NCBI RefSeq assembly: GCF_025989185.1
Contig: NZ_JAPDNT010000006.1
Location: 163,936-227,935, forward strand
DNA from: Limobrevibacterium gyesilva
Lineage (GTDB): Bacteria; Pseudomonadota; Alphaproteobacteria; Acetobacterales; Acetobacteraceae
Direction of reading: 5' to 3'
DNA: 64,000 bases
The notes beneath the pieces are model-generated. The model did no database searches. It was given only the letters and a program-made list of their open reading frames with translations, and was not told the DNA's origin. The position numbers and the translations under genes were made by a program. Position 1 is the first letter of the stretch. Every line of letters begins with the position of its first letter. Shown piece by piece: positions 20,092 to 28,980 of this stretch.

Positions 20092-20729
20092 CAGTCGAAG
20101 CTCGCCAGCAGCTTGTCGATATCAGTCTGGTCCATCGCATTGGCCGGAAGCTGGGGGCCGTTCAGCAGCATCTCCTCGGCCGGCGCCGGGCGCTCGATTC
20201 CGGCACCCCGCTCGCCGAAGGTGGCGAGCATGCAGGCCACCTTGGCCTCGATCGCCTGCAGCGTGGCCACCACCTTGGTGATGCGCTGGCCGGTGATGTC
20301 CTGGAAGCTGCAGGCCTCGTAGATGCGCGTTGTCGCGTCCTGCAGCTGGGCGGCGGCGGCGGCACCGACGGGCGCGCCCGCATCCTTCGCCAGCGCCTCC
20401 CCGACCCTGTCGAGCGTCTCGCAGACTTCCAGGATGCTGTCGGTGGCCGCCGCGGTGTGCGCCACGATGGCGTCCAGCTCGTCGGTGGCCGAGGGGATGT
20501 GGCTCGCGGTGATGTCGTCCACCTTGAGGGCCGCGATCTCGGCCTTCGCTGTGGCGATGGTGCGGCCCAGCTCCTCGACTTCGGACAACAGGCTGGCTTG
20601 CGGCGCGGACAGGTCGCCATGCATGGTGGACAGCACCGCGCGCACCACCTCGACCATGACATCCGGCTGGGCGGCGGGATAGCGCGCGCGCAGCTCTTCC
20701 AGCCGGCGGCCGAGATCGGCGTCACGCAT
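20091..20729 (-). CDS. cheZ: CheY-P phosphatase CheZ
   Basis: 212 residues. The helical core carries YEACSFQDITGQRI, with catalytic Asp144 and Gln148 in the canonical CheZ arrangement. The C-terminal DQTDIDKLLASFD is the amphipathic CheY-binding helix, set off by a Pro-rich linker. CheZ dephosphorylates CheY-P and resets motor bias. It is immediately downstream of cheY with a small overlap, and is coupled to the large exported protein. Confidence 0.95.
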   Translation of the reverse strand: MRDADLGRRLEELRARYPAAQPDVMVEVVRAVLSTMHGDLSAPQASLLSEVEELGRTIATAKAEIAALKVDDITASHIPSATDELDAIVAHTAAATDSILEVCETLDRVGEALAKDAGAPVGAAAAAQLQDATTRIYEACSFQDITGQRITKVVATLQAIEAKVACMLATFGERGAGIERPAPAEEMLLNGPQLPANAMDQTDIDKLLASFD

Positions 20730-21108
20730 GGCCCAGCACCTTCTCGATCTTGTCGCGCAGGGTCTCGGCGTTGAACGGCTTGACGATGTAGTTGGACACC
20801 CCCGCCTGCTTGGCCGCCACCACGTTCTCCGCCTTGCTCTCGGCGGTGATCATGATGAACGGCGTCGCCTTCAGCTTGCCGTCCGCACGCACCTCCTGCA
20901 GCAGCTGCAGGCCGGTCATCGGCTGCATGTTCCAGTCACTGATCACCAGGCCGAAATTGCCGCCGCGCAGCTTGGCCAGCGCCTCGGCGCCGTCGGTGGC
21001 TTCCTCGACGTTGTGAAACTCGATCTGCTTCAGCAGGTTGCGGATGATCCGCAGCATGGTCTTGTAGTCGTCCACGATCAGCACGTTCATGGATTTGTCG
21101 ATTGCCAT
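20722..21108 (-). CDS. cheY: Chemotaxis response regulator CheY
   Basis: 128-residue stand-alone receiver. The acidic pocket is at LIVDDYKTM, the phosphoacceptor is Asp58 in VISDWNMQPMTG, Thr88 is in MITAES and Lys110 in IVKPF. The SDWNMQPMTG motif is typical of true motor-binding CheY. Start at the ATG at 21108 with a strong AAAGGAGATGTG ribosome site; an upstream in-frame ATG is disfavoured. It overlaps cheZ by 8 bases. Confidence 0.97.
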   Translation of the reverse strand: MAIDKSMNVLIVDDYKTMLRIIRNLLKQIEFHNVEEATDGAEALAKLRGGNFGLVISDWNMQPMTGLQLLQEVRADGKLKATPFIMITAESKAENVVAAKQAGVSNYIVKPFNAETLRDKIEKVLGHA

Positions 21109-21163
21109 CACATCTCCTTTCGCGAGGCGGCACGGCCGCGCTCCGGTCATTGCATCCATCCGT

Positions 21164-21880
21164 TCAGCCGCCGCTTTTTGTCGCCGCCGGGGCCGCCGCG
21201 CCGGGCGCCGCATTCGCCTTGCCGCGCATCTGCGCGAGCTGCGCGGTGACCTGGCGGGCGCGCTCGGGCTGCATCGCCGCCAGCACCGGCGCCGCCTTCG
21301 CCTCCTTCATCCGGTCCAGCACCTGCAGCAGCACCTGCGTGTCCAGGTCGTTGAAGATCGTGGCCGCGTCGCGCGGCTTCATGGTTTCGTACAGCTTCAC
21401 CAGGCCACCCCAGTTGGCTTCGTCGCGGTCGCGCCGTGCCTTCTCCAAGGCTTCCAGCTTGCCCTGCAGCGCGGTCAGCTCGTTCACCCGCGCGGCGAGG
21501 CGCTTCTCCGCCGATGACAGAACCGCCTCGCGCGAGGCCAGTGCCGCCTCGCGCGCATCGAGCTCGTTGCGACGGTTGCGCAGGTCGAGCAGCAACGCGC
21601 GCTCGCTCTCGCTGACCGGTGGGTCGGCGGGTGGCGCCCGCGGGACTTCGGGCGGCTTCACAGCGGCCGATCTCGCTGCCGGGCCGGGCCTGGCGACCGG
21701 CGCGGGGGTCGCGGCAGGCGGGGTCGCGGCCTGGGCAGCGGGGACAACGCCCGCCGCCGCCGGCGGCGGTGCCCCCGGAACGGCGGCACGCACCAACGCC
21801 ACCGATTTCACCGCCAGCAACGCGGCCATCGCGACGATAGTCGTCGGCAGCAGCCGCGGCAAAGGTAGCTGCAGGCTCAT
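21164..21880 (-). CDS. motE: MotE-family flagellar protein
   Basis: About 238 residues. One N-terminal membrane anchor (TTIVAMAALLAVKSVALV) is followed by a Pro/Ala linker. A coiled coil spans about residues 90-160 (SESERALLLDLRNRRNELDAREAAL). The C-terminal helical domain, LYETMKPRDAATIFNDLDTQVLLQVLDRMKEAKAAPVLAAMQPERARQVT, is the MgtE-N/MotE fold. In rhizobia MotE is a periplasmic chaperone of the stator-associated MotC. The start is the ATG at 21880; a GTG at 21910 would add ten residues. It sits in the fliM-cheY operon. Confidence 0.85.
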   Translation of the reverse strand: MSLQLPLPRLLPTTIVAMAALLAVKSVALVRAAVPGAPPPAAAGVVPAAQAATPPAATPAPVARPGPAARSAAVKPPEVPRAPPADPPVSESERALLLDLRNRRNELDAREAALASREAVLSSAEKRLAARVNELTALQGKLEALEKARRDRDEANWGGLVKLYETMKPRDAATIFNDLDTQVLLQVLDRMKEAKAAPVLAAMQPERARQVTAQLAQMRGKANAAPGAAAPAATKSGG

Positions 21881-21935
21881 GGCGCCACGCGGGGGCCGGT
21901 CGGGCCGCACCCGGCGCCGGCGGGACGAGGCATCG

Positions 21936-22409
21936 TCATCGCGCCATCCGCAATGCCTTCAGCAGGTCGCGCTCGGCCTGGCTGCGCGCCCGCGGCAGCT
22001 CGGCGCCCGCCGGCGTCGCCGGCGCGGGATCGGCCTCCGGCTCGGCAGCCTCGTAGCCGGCCGGCTCCGGCGCCTGCACCAGGCTGCGGCCGGCGCGCAC
22101 CAGCTGCTCCAGCCGGTCGGCCAGCCGCTCGCCGCGCTCGGCGAGGAATTGCAGATCGTCCTTCAGGCCCTGCGCCGTCTCGGTCTGGCGCGCGATGTGC
22201 CGGCCGGCGCCGTCCGCCGCCGCACGCAGCCGGGCAATCCCCTGCTCCGCCGCCTGGGTGCTGGAGTTGAAGCCGTTCACCAGGTCCTGCAACGCGGCGC
22301 GGTCGCGCTTCAGCACGCCCAGCGCCCGTTCCAGACGGAGCGCATGGAACAGCGTCGCGGCCAGCAGCACGACGAGCGCTATTTCGAGCAGCCATTCCAT
22401 TCCACCCAT
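21936..22409 (-). CDS. DUF6468 flagellar-locus membrane protein
   Basis: About 157 residues. A single N-terminal membrane helix (WLLEIALVVLLAATLFHALRLER) is followed by a long amphipathic/coiled-coil stretch (about 25-115) and an acidic Pro/Ala-rich tail ending in ERDLLKALRMAR. It resembles DUF6468 proteins that are encoded next to fliM/motE in alphaproteobacteria; their role is unknown. The start could be 22409, 22400 or 22433. It lies 61 bases downstream of fliM in the same leftward operon. Confidence 0.75.
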   Translation of the reverse strand: MGGMEWLLEIALVVLLAATLFHALRLERALGVLKRDRAALQDLVNGFNSSTQAAEQGIARLRAAADGAGRHIARQTETAQGLKDDLQFLAERGERLADRLEQLVRAGRSLVQAPEPAGYEAAEPEADPAPATPAGAELPRARSQAERDLLKALRMAR

Positions 22410-22470
22410 CCTGCTGCCGGTTTTGGCAGGCAATCGTGAACAGGGGCTTTCATGGCCGAGCGAGCTGCCC

Positions 22471-23544
22471 TCATCGCTCGCCCGCCGGCGGGCGCGGCAC
22501 CTCGCCCTCGATGCGCACCGCCACCCGGTTCTTGCGCCGCCCGACCTTGCCCTCGAACAACGTGGTGGCGCCGCAACGGAGCTGCACCATCGCCCCGGGC
22601 AGCGTGTTCAGCACGATCCGGCTGCCCGGCTGCAGCGCCATCACGTCCGACAGCTTCATGGTCTGCTCGTCGAGCACCACGTCGAGGTCGATATCCGTGT
22701 TCCACAACTCCTCGGCCAGATGGGTCTCCCAGATGGAATCGCGGCCGAACTTCTCGCCCATGAACTGCTGCAGCAGCAGCTCGCGCACCGGCTCCAGCGT
22801 GGCGTAGGGCAGCAGCAGCTCCAGCCGGCCGCCGCGATCTTCCATGTCGATGCGCAGCCGCGCCAGCACGGCGGCGTTGGACAGCCGGCTGATGGTGGCG
22901 AAGCGCGGATTCACCTCCAGCCGCTCGAAGCGGAAGGTCACGGGGCAGAGCGGATCGAAGCTGATCGACAGATCGGCCAGCACCACCTGGATCAGACGCT
23001 CGACCAAAGTGCGCTCGATGGTGGTGTAGGGCCGGCCCTCGATGCGCATGGCCGCGGTGCCGCGCCGTCCGCCCAGCAGCACGTCGACGATCGAGTAGAT
23101 CATCGCGCTGTCCACCACCATCAGGCCGTAATTGTCCCATTCCTCGGCCTTGAACACCGCCAGCATCGCTGGCAGCGGGATCGAGTTCAGGTAGTCGCCG
23201 AAGCGCAGCGACAGGATGTTGTCGATGCCGACTTCCACGTTGTCGCTGGTGAAGTTGCGCAACGAGGTGGACATGATGCGCACCAGCCGGTCGAACACGA
23301 TCTCGAGCATCGGCAGGCGCTCGTACGAGACCAGGCCGGAGCTGATGATGCGCTGGATGCCGCTGCGGTGTTCGCCGTCGACGGGGCCGTCGTCGAAGCC
23401 CAGCAGGCTGTCGATCTCGGCCTGGTTGAGCACGCGCGCCGGCTGCACCGACGCGGTTTCGCCGGCCTCCGTCTCCGCGCCCCAGGCGGCGGCGAGATCC
23501 TCGTCGGACGGGGGCTGGCCGGACCCGGCTTCACTGCCGCTCAT
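22471..23544 (-). CDS. fliM: Flagellar motor switch protein FliM
   Basis: 357 residues. The N-terminal CheY-binding region contains ARVLNQAEIDSLLGF. The CheC-like middle domain includes SGLVSYERLPMLEIVFDRLVR, SLRNFT and DSAMIYSIVDVLLGG. The C-terminal SpoA domain includes LSDVMALQPGSRIVLN and LFEGKVGRRKNRVAVRI. It is a C-ring component that receives CheY-P and inverts rotation. The ATG at 23544 overlaps the fliL stop (ATGA). The frame is open further upstream into fliL, but that is not part of the protein. Confidence 0.98.
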   Translation of the reverse strand: MSGSEAGSGQPPSDEDLAAAWGAETEAGETASVQPARVLNQAEIDSLLGFDDGPVDGEHRSGIQRIISSGLVSYERLPMLEIVFDRLVRIMSTSLRNFTSDNVEVGIDNILSLRFGDYLNSIPLPAMLAVFKAEEWDNYGLMVVDSAMIYSIVDVLLGGRRGTAAMRIEGRPYTTIERTLVERLIQVVLADLSISFDPLCPVTFRFERLEVNPRFATISRLSNAAVLARLRIDMEDRGGRLELLLPYATLEPVRELLLQQFMGEKFGRDSIWETHLAEELWNTDIDLDVVLDEQTMKLSDVMALQPGSRIVLNTLPGAMVQLRCGATTLFEGKVGRRKNRVAVRIEGEVPRPPAGER

Positions 23545-24074
23545 TGAATCAGCAACTCCGTGAACAGGACATCGACCACGCGCGCGGGCGCCGCCGCGAC
23601 GTTGGCGCGCGCGATCAGTTCCTCGCGCAGGCGATAGGTGCCGGCGGAACCGCGCAGCTCCTCCGGCCGCATCTCGCGCAGATAGGTCTGGAACATGTCG
23701 AGCAGGCGGGGCATCGCCGCCTGCACCGCCGCTTCGTCCTCGGGCCTGGCCAGCTCCAGGCGGGAGCGCAGCTTGACGTAGACGGTGCGCCGCGCGCCGG
23801 CGTTGAGGTTGGCAACGATCTCGGGCATCTCGGCGAAGCTGGGCGGCTTCGCCTTCGCCTCGCCTTCCGGCGGCCCGGCGGCCTCGCCCTCGGCGTGCAC
23901 GCCCGCCTTGCCCATGCCCAGCAGCGGCGGAAGGATGCCGCCGAACCACAGCCCGGCGCCGATGCCCGACAGCACCACGGGCACCGCCAGCAGCAGCAGC
24001 CGCTTCCTGCCGCCCTTGGCAGATGCGGCTGCATCCTCGGCCGATGGTGATGGAGCCGCCGTCGCCGCGCCCAT
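23541..24074 (-). CDS. fliL: Flagellar basal body-associated protein FliL
   Basis: 177 residues. A short cytoplasmic N-terminus is followed by one membrane helix (about 25-45) and a periplasmic domain with VKLRSRLELARPEDEAAVQAAMPRLLDMFQTYLREM and the C-terminal VDVLFTELLIQ typical of FliL. FliL surrounds and stabilises stators. It is the first gene of the leftward motor operon. The 264-base divergent region to flgF carries regulatory signals. Confidence 0.95.
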   Translation of the reverse strand: MGAATAAPSPSAEDAAASAKGGRKRLLLLAVPVVLSGIGAGLWFGGILPPLLGMGKAGVHAEGEAAGPPEGEAKAKPPSFAEMPEIVANLNAGARRTVYVKLRSRLELARPEDEAAVQAAMPRLLDMFQTYLREMRPEELRGSAGTYRLREELIARANVAAAPARVVDVLFTELLIQ

Positions 24075-24180
24075 ATCCGCGCCTCATGCCTTCCCGAAAC
24101 GACCGGCGCCCGACGCCGGACGCCACGCGGCCGCATGCTGGCGGGAAGCGATTAACGAAGCCTTGCGGCGGCGGCCGTTC

Positions 24181-24210
24181 CTGCCGGGTGGGTCCGTTCG
24201 CACCCGGCAG
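24181..24210. promoter_or_regulatory. Perfect inverted repeat in the fliL/flgF divergent region
   Basis: Arms CTGCCGGGTG and CACCCGGCAG, 10 bp each and perfect, flank a 10-base spacer about 60-90 bases upstream of the flgF sigma-54 promoter. The position fits an enhancer-binding site for an FlbD-type activator. The left arm belongs to a 13-base motif (24179-24191) that recurs at 31599-31611 upstream of flgI. Identity of the binding protein is inference. Confidence 0.45.
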
Positions 24211-24271
24211 GGATTGCCGGGCATGTGCCGCAGAACCGCTGCCCGCCCGCACGGAACCGCGGCTTCGGCGC

Positions 24272-24286
24272 TGGCACGCCGCTTGC
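24272..24286 (+). promoter_or_regulatory. Sigma-54 promoter of the flgF operon
   Basis: TGGCACGCCGCTTGC matches the RpoN consensus TGGCACG-N4-TTGC completely, with GG and GC separated by the required 10 bases. It lies 52 bases upstream of the flgF ATG. This predicts RpoN plus activator control of flgF-flgG-flgA-flgH, as in Caulobacter class III flagellar genes. Confidence 0.92.
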
Positions 24287-24338
24287 CCTTATCCCGGCAG
24301 AGAACCCCGCAGAGACAAACCCGCGAAAGCCCCGCCGC

Positions 24339-25079
24339 ATGCAGAACATCACCACCATCGCCTTGTCCCGCCTGGTCGCCCAGCAGCGCGCCCTGGACGT
24401 GACCGCGACCAACATTGCCAATGCCGGCACGCCCGGCTTCCACGCCGAGCGCATGCTGTTCAGCGACTGGCTGATGCGCCAGCCGGCCCCGGGGCTGCCG
24501 CCGGGCGGGCGCGTCATGGCCTACACCCAGGACCGCGCGACCTATCGCGACACCCAGTCGGGGCCGCTGACCCATACCGGCAACCCGCTCGACCTCGCGG
24601 TCGGCGCCGACGGCTTCTTCACGGTGCAGACGCCGCGGGGCCCGCGCCTGACCCGTTCCGGCCATTACGAGCTGTCCAACGCCGGCACCGTCGTCGACAA
24701 CGAGGGCGACGCGCTGCTCGATGTGAACGGCCGGCCGATTCAGGTCTCCACCGCCGACGCCGCGCTGAGCGTCACCGCCGACGGCACCATCAGCAGCGAG
24801 AACGGGCGGATCGGGCGGATCGGCGTGGTCATGCCGGATGACCCGCAGAAGCTGAAGGCCGAGGGCAGCCGCCAGTTCAACGCCGACGTGCCGACCCGGC
24901 CGGTGGCCGCGCCCAAGGTGATCCAGGGCGCGATCGAGGAGAGCAACGTCAAGCCCACGGTGGAACTGGCGCGGATGATGAACGACCTGCGCGAGTTCCA
25001 GTTCGCGAGCCAGATGGTGCAAAGCGAGGCCGACCGCGAGCAGGCCGCGATCGACAAGATCACCCAGAAGCGGCTGTAG
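24339..25079 (+). CDS. flgF: Flagellar proximal rod protein FlgF
   Basis: 246 residues. The N-terminal rod motif is QQRALDVTATNIANAGTPGFHAERM, the middle FlgE/F/G domain includes GNPLDLAVGADGFFTVQTPRGPRLTRSGHYELS, and the C-terminal helix is DLREFQFASQMVQSEADREQAAIDKI. It starts at the ATG at 24339, downstream of the sigma-54 promoter. It is first in flgF-flgG-flgA-flgH. Confidence 0.96.
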   Translation: MQNITTIALSRLVAQQRALDVTATNIANAGTPGFHAERMLFSDWLMRQPAPGLPPGGRVMAYTQDRATYRDTQSGPLTHTGNPLDLAVGADGFFTVQTPRGPRLTRSGHYELSNAGTVVDNEGDALLDVNGRPIQVSTADAALSVTADGTISSENGRIGRIGVVMPDDPQKLKAEGSRQFNADVPTRPVAAPKVIQGAIEESNVKPTVELARMMNDLREFQFASQMVQSEADREQAAIDKITQKRL

Positions 25080-25096
25080 CGGCGGAGGCACGCACC

Positions 25097-25882
25097 ATGC
25101 GATCGCTCGACATCGCCGGCACCGGCATGCTGGCGCAGCAGACCAACGTTGAAGTGATTTCCAACAACATCGCCAACATGACCACCACCGGCTTCAAGCG
25201 CCGGCGGGCCGAGTTCCAGGACCTGATCTACCAGAACCTGCGCCGGGTCGGCTCCAACTCGTCGGATACCGGGTCGGTGGTGCCGGCCGGCGCCCAGGTG
25301 GGCCTGGGCGTGAAGACCGCCGCCATCTACCGCATCAACGAGCAGGGCAACCTGCAGCAGACCAGCAACAGCCTGGACATGGCGGTGCGTGGCAACGGCT
25401 ATTTCCAGGTCACCCTGCCCTCCGGCGAGACCGCCTATACCCGCGACGGCACGTTCTCGCTGTCGCCGGACGGGCAGATCGTCACCGCCGACGGCTATCT
25501 GGTGCAGCCCGGCATCGCCATTCCCAGCAACGCCACCAATGTCACCATCAACGCGGCCGGCCAGGTGCAGGTGTCGATCGACGGGCAGACCGCGCCGAGC
25601 ACCGTGGGGCAGATCCAGCTCGCGGCGTTTCCCAACGATGCCGGGCTGGATGCGCAGGGCGACAACCTGTTCCTGCAATCCGCGGCGAGCGGCAATCCGG
25701 TGACGGGCACGCCGGCCTCGCCCGGCTTCGGGTCGGTGCTGCAGGGTTTCGTCGAGAGCTCGAACACCAACGTGGTCAGCGAGATCACCAACCTGATCAC
25801 CGCCCAGCGCGCCTATGAAATGAACAGCCGCGTGATCACCACGTCCGACCAGATGCTCTCCACCCTCACCAATCTGCGCTAG
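25097..25882 (+). CDS. flgG: Flagellar distal rod protein FlgG
   Basis: 261 residues, exactly the usual length. Signatures: GTGMLAQQTNVEVISNNIANMTTTGFKRRRAEFQDLIYQ, LDMAVRGNGYFQVTLPSGETAYTRDGTFS, and a C-terminal NVVSEITNLITAQRAYEMNSRVI. The R-A-E-F-Q-D-L-I-Y-Q segment is the FlgG-specific L-stretch. It lies 17 bases downstream of flgF. Confidence 0.98.
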   Translation: MRSLDIAGTGMLAQQTNVEVISNNIANMTTTGFKRRRAEFQDLIYQNLRRVGSNSSDTGSVVPAGAQVGLGVKTAAIYRINEQGNLQQTSNSLDMAVRGNGYFQVTLPSGETAYTRDGTFSLSPDGQIVTADGYLVQPGIAIPSNATNVTINAAGQVQVSIDGQTAPSTVGQIQLAAFPNDAGLDAQGDNLFLQSAASGNPVTGTPASPGFGSVLQGFVESSNTNVVSEITNLITAQRAYEMNSRVITTSDQMLSTLTNLR

Positions 25883-25890
25883 GGGCCATC

Positions 25891-26877
25891 ATGACGCGCT
25901 CCCTCTTCGCCTTGCTGGCCGCAACCGCGTTGGCGTCGTCGGCCACGGCCGCGACGCTGCGGCCGCTCACCACGCTGGACGCGCCGGTGGTGCGGCTGTC
26001 CGACCTGTTCGACGATGCCGGGCCGGGCGGCGAGCGCGTCCTGGGCCCCGGCCCCGGCCCCGGCGCGCGCATCGTGGTCGAAGCGCCGCAGCTTGCCGCC
26101 ATCGCCCGCCAGTTCGGGCTGGACTGGCGCCCAGCCTCGCCCACCGACCGCGCCGTGCTCGACCGGCCGGGCCGGCTGCTGCCGCGCGAGGATGTGGTGG
26201 CGGCGCTGCGCTCGGCCCTGACCAGCGCCGGCGCGCCGGACGATGCGGAGATCGACCTGCCCGGCTTCGCGGCGCCGCTGGTGGCCACCGAATCGCATCC
26301 GCGCAGCACGATGGAACAGCTCGACTACGACGCTGCCTCCGGCCGGTTCACCGGCCTGCTGGCGGTGACCGGCGACGGCATGCCCATGCTGCGCATGCGC
26401 CTGTCCGGCACGTTGCAGGAAATGATCGAGCTGCCGGTGCCCGTGCGCCGCCTGCTGCCCGGCAGCATCATCCAGCCGGGCGACCTGCGAATGACGCGGT
26501 TGCGCGCCGGGCTGGCGCGCGGCGAGGTGGTGCGCAATCCGGCCCAGGCGGTGGGGCTCACGCTGCGCCGCCAGGCGGTGGCCGGCCAGCCACTGCCGCT
26601 GGCCGAGCTCACTCGTCCGGCCGCGGTACAGAAAGGGGCGCGGGTGACGATGCAGTTGCAGGCGCCGGGCCTGACCTTGCTGGCGCAGGGCCAGGCGCTG
26701 GAAGCGGGCGCGATCGGCGACCGCATCCAGGTGCTGAACCCGGCCTCGCGCGCGGTGGTGGAGGCCGACGTGACCGGCCCCGACCGGGTGCGCGTGGCGC
26801 CCGGCACGCTGCCGTTGCAACCGGCCGGCGGCCGGCCCTTCCAATACAGCAGCATCGCCGGGAGACTCGTCCAATGA
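25891..26877 (+). CDS. flgA: Flagellar P-ring assembly chaperone FlgA
   Basis: 328 residues with a signal peptide ending near ATALASSATA. The C-terminal SAF-type domain runs from PVPVRRLLPGSIIQPGDLRMTRLRAG to VLNPASRAVVEADVTGPDRVRVAPG, the conserved FlgA region. It is a periplasmic chaperone for FlgI. It follows flgG by 8 bases and overlaps flgH by 4. The N-terminal half is less conserved than the SAF half, as usual. Confidence 0.93.
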   Translation: MTRSLFALLAATALASSATAATLRPLTTLDAPVVRLSDLFDDAGPGGERVLGPGPGPGARIVVEAPQLAAIARQFGLDWRPASPTDRAVLDRPGRLLPREDVVAALRSALTSAGAPDDAEIDLPGFAAPLVATESHPRSTMEQLDYDAASGRFTGLLAVTGDGMPMLRMRLSGTLQEMIELPVPVRRLLPGSIIQPGDLRMTRLRAGLARGEVVRNPAQAVGLTLRRQAVAGQPLPLAELTRPAAVQKGARVTMQLQAPGLTLLAQGQALEAGAIGDRIQVLNPASRAVVEADVTGPDRVRVAPGTLPLQPAGGRPFQYSSIAGRLVQ

Positions 26878-27608
26878 GGGCGCCGGCTCTGGTTCTGCTG
26901 CTGCCGGTCCTGCTGTGCGGCTGCGGCTCGCTGCAGCGGCTGTCGGAAGTCGGGCGGCCCCCATCGATGACGCCGAGCGGCGACCCGACGCAGGAGCCGA
27001 CATATCGGCCCATGACCATGCCGATGCCGGCGCCGCAGGTCGCCGTGCCGCAGGCCAACGCGCTGTGGCGCAGCGGCAGCCGCGCCTTCTTCAAGGACCA
27101 GCGCGCGGCGCTGGTGGGCGACATCGTGACGGTGCTGGTCAACATCACCGACAACGCCGACCTGAAGAACAACACGGCGGCCAACCGCAACAGCAGCGAG
27201 GGCATGGGCGTGCCCAACCTGTTCGGCCTCGAGACGACGATCCCGCGCGTGTTCGCCGGCGCGGTGGCCAGCAACCTGGTCACCGCCAGCAGCAACAACG
27301 GCAACACCGGCACCGCGGAGCTGAAGCGCAACGAGACGGTGGCGCTGCGCCTGGCCGGCGTGATCACGCAGGTGCTGCCGAACGGCAACCTGGTGGTGGC
27401 GGCGCGCCAGGAGGTACGGGTGAACAGCGAGTTGCGCGACCTGCAGGTGACGGGCGTGATCCGCCCGCAGGATATCGCCAGCGACAACACGGTGCGGCAC
27501 GACCGCATGGCGGAGGCGCGCATCGCCTATGGCGGGCGCGGCCAGTTGACCGACGTGCAGACCCCGCGCTGGGGCCAGCAGGTGATGGATATCCTGCTGC
27601 CGTTCTGA
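26874..27608 (+). CDS. flgH: Flagellar L-ring lipoprotein FlgH
   Basis: 244 residues. A lipoprotein signal has a lipobox ending at Cys17 (LLCGC). FlgH signatures: ALWRSGSRAFFKDQRAALVGDIVTVLVNITDNADLKN, LAGVITQVLPNGNLVVAARQEVRVNSELRDLQVTGVIRPQDI, and IAYGGRGQLTDVQTPRWGQQVMDILLPF. It forms the outer-membrane bushing. It is the last gene of the flgF operon and overlaps flgA as ATGA. Confidence 0.97.
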   Translation: MRAPALVLLLPVLLCGCGSLQRLSEVGRPPSMTPSGDPTQEPTYRPMTMPMPAPQVAVPQANALWRSGSRAFFKDQRAALVGDIVTVLVNITDNADLKNNTAANRNSSEGMGVPNLFGLETTIPRVFAGAVASNLVTASSNNGNTGTAELKRNETVALRLAGVITQVLPNGNLVVAARQEVRVNSELRDLQVTGVIRPQDIASDNTVRHDRMAEARIAYGGRGQLTDVQTPRWGQQVMDILLPF

Positions 27609-27706
27609 CGCCGTCATGTCATCGGCATGGAACCGCGGCGCGATTCCATCCGTGCCGATATTGCTCTAGCTTCCCGGCCAGCAAAGCTGGAAGGGAAACC
27701 CGGCCC

Positions 27707-28909
<1,203 letters not shown>

Positions 28910-28917
28910 TCACGCAA

Positions 28918-28943
28918 CGGGCGGGGGATTCATCCCCCGCCCG
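28918..28943. terminator. Bidirectional terminator between pcaF and the solute-binding protein
   Basis: 12-bp perfect arms CGGGCGGGGGAT and ATCCCCCGCCCG separated by TC, between the convergent ends of the thiolase gene and the leftward solute-binding protein gene. There is no strong T-run. The position and stem strength support a shared terminator. Confidence 0.7.
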
Positions 28944-28980
28944 GTCATCCTCAGCGCTGCATCAGGCAGGCCGGCGTCGG

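Noticed and set aside
24214..24231. Leftward sigma-54 promoter for fliL
   Set aside because: GGCAC and GC elements have the right spacing but three consensus positions fail, so it is too weak to list as a feature.
22471..24252. Apparent 593-residue FliM with a long N-terminal extension
   Set aside because: The extension is an alternative frame of fliL; FliM starts at 23544 with an ATGA overlap and normal length.
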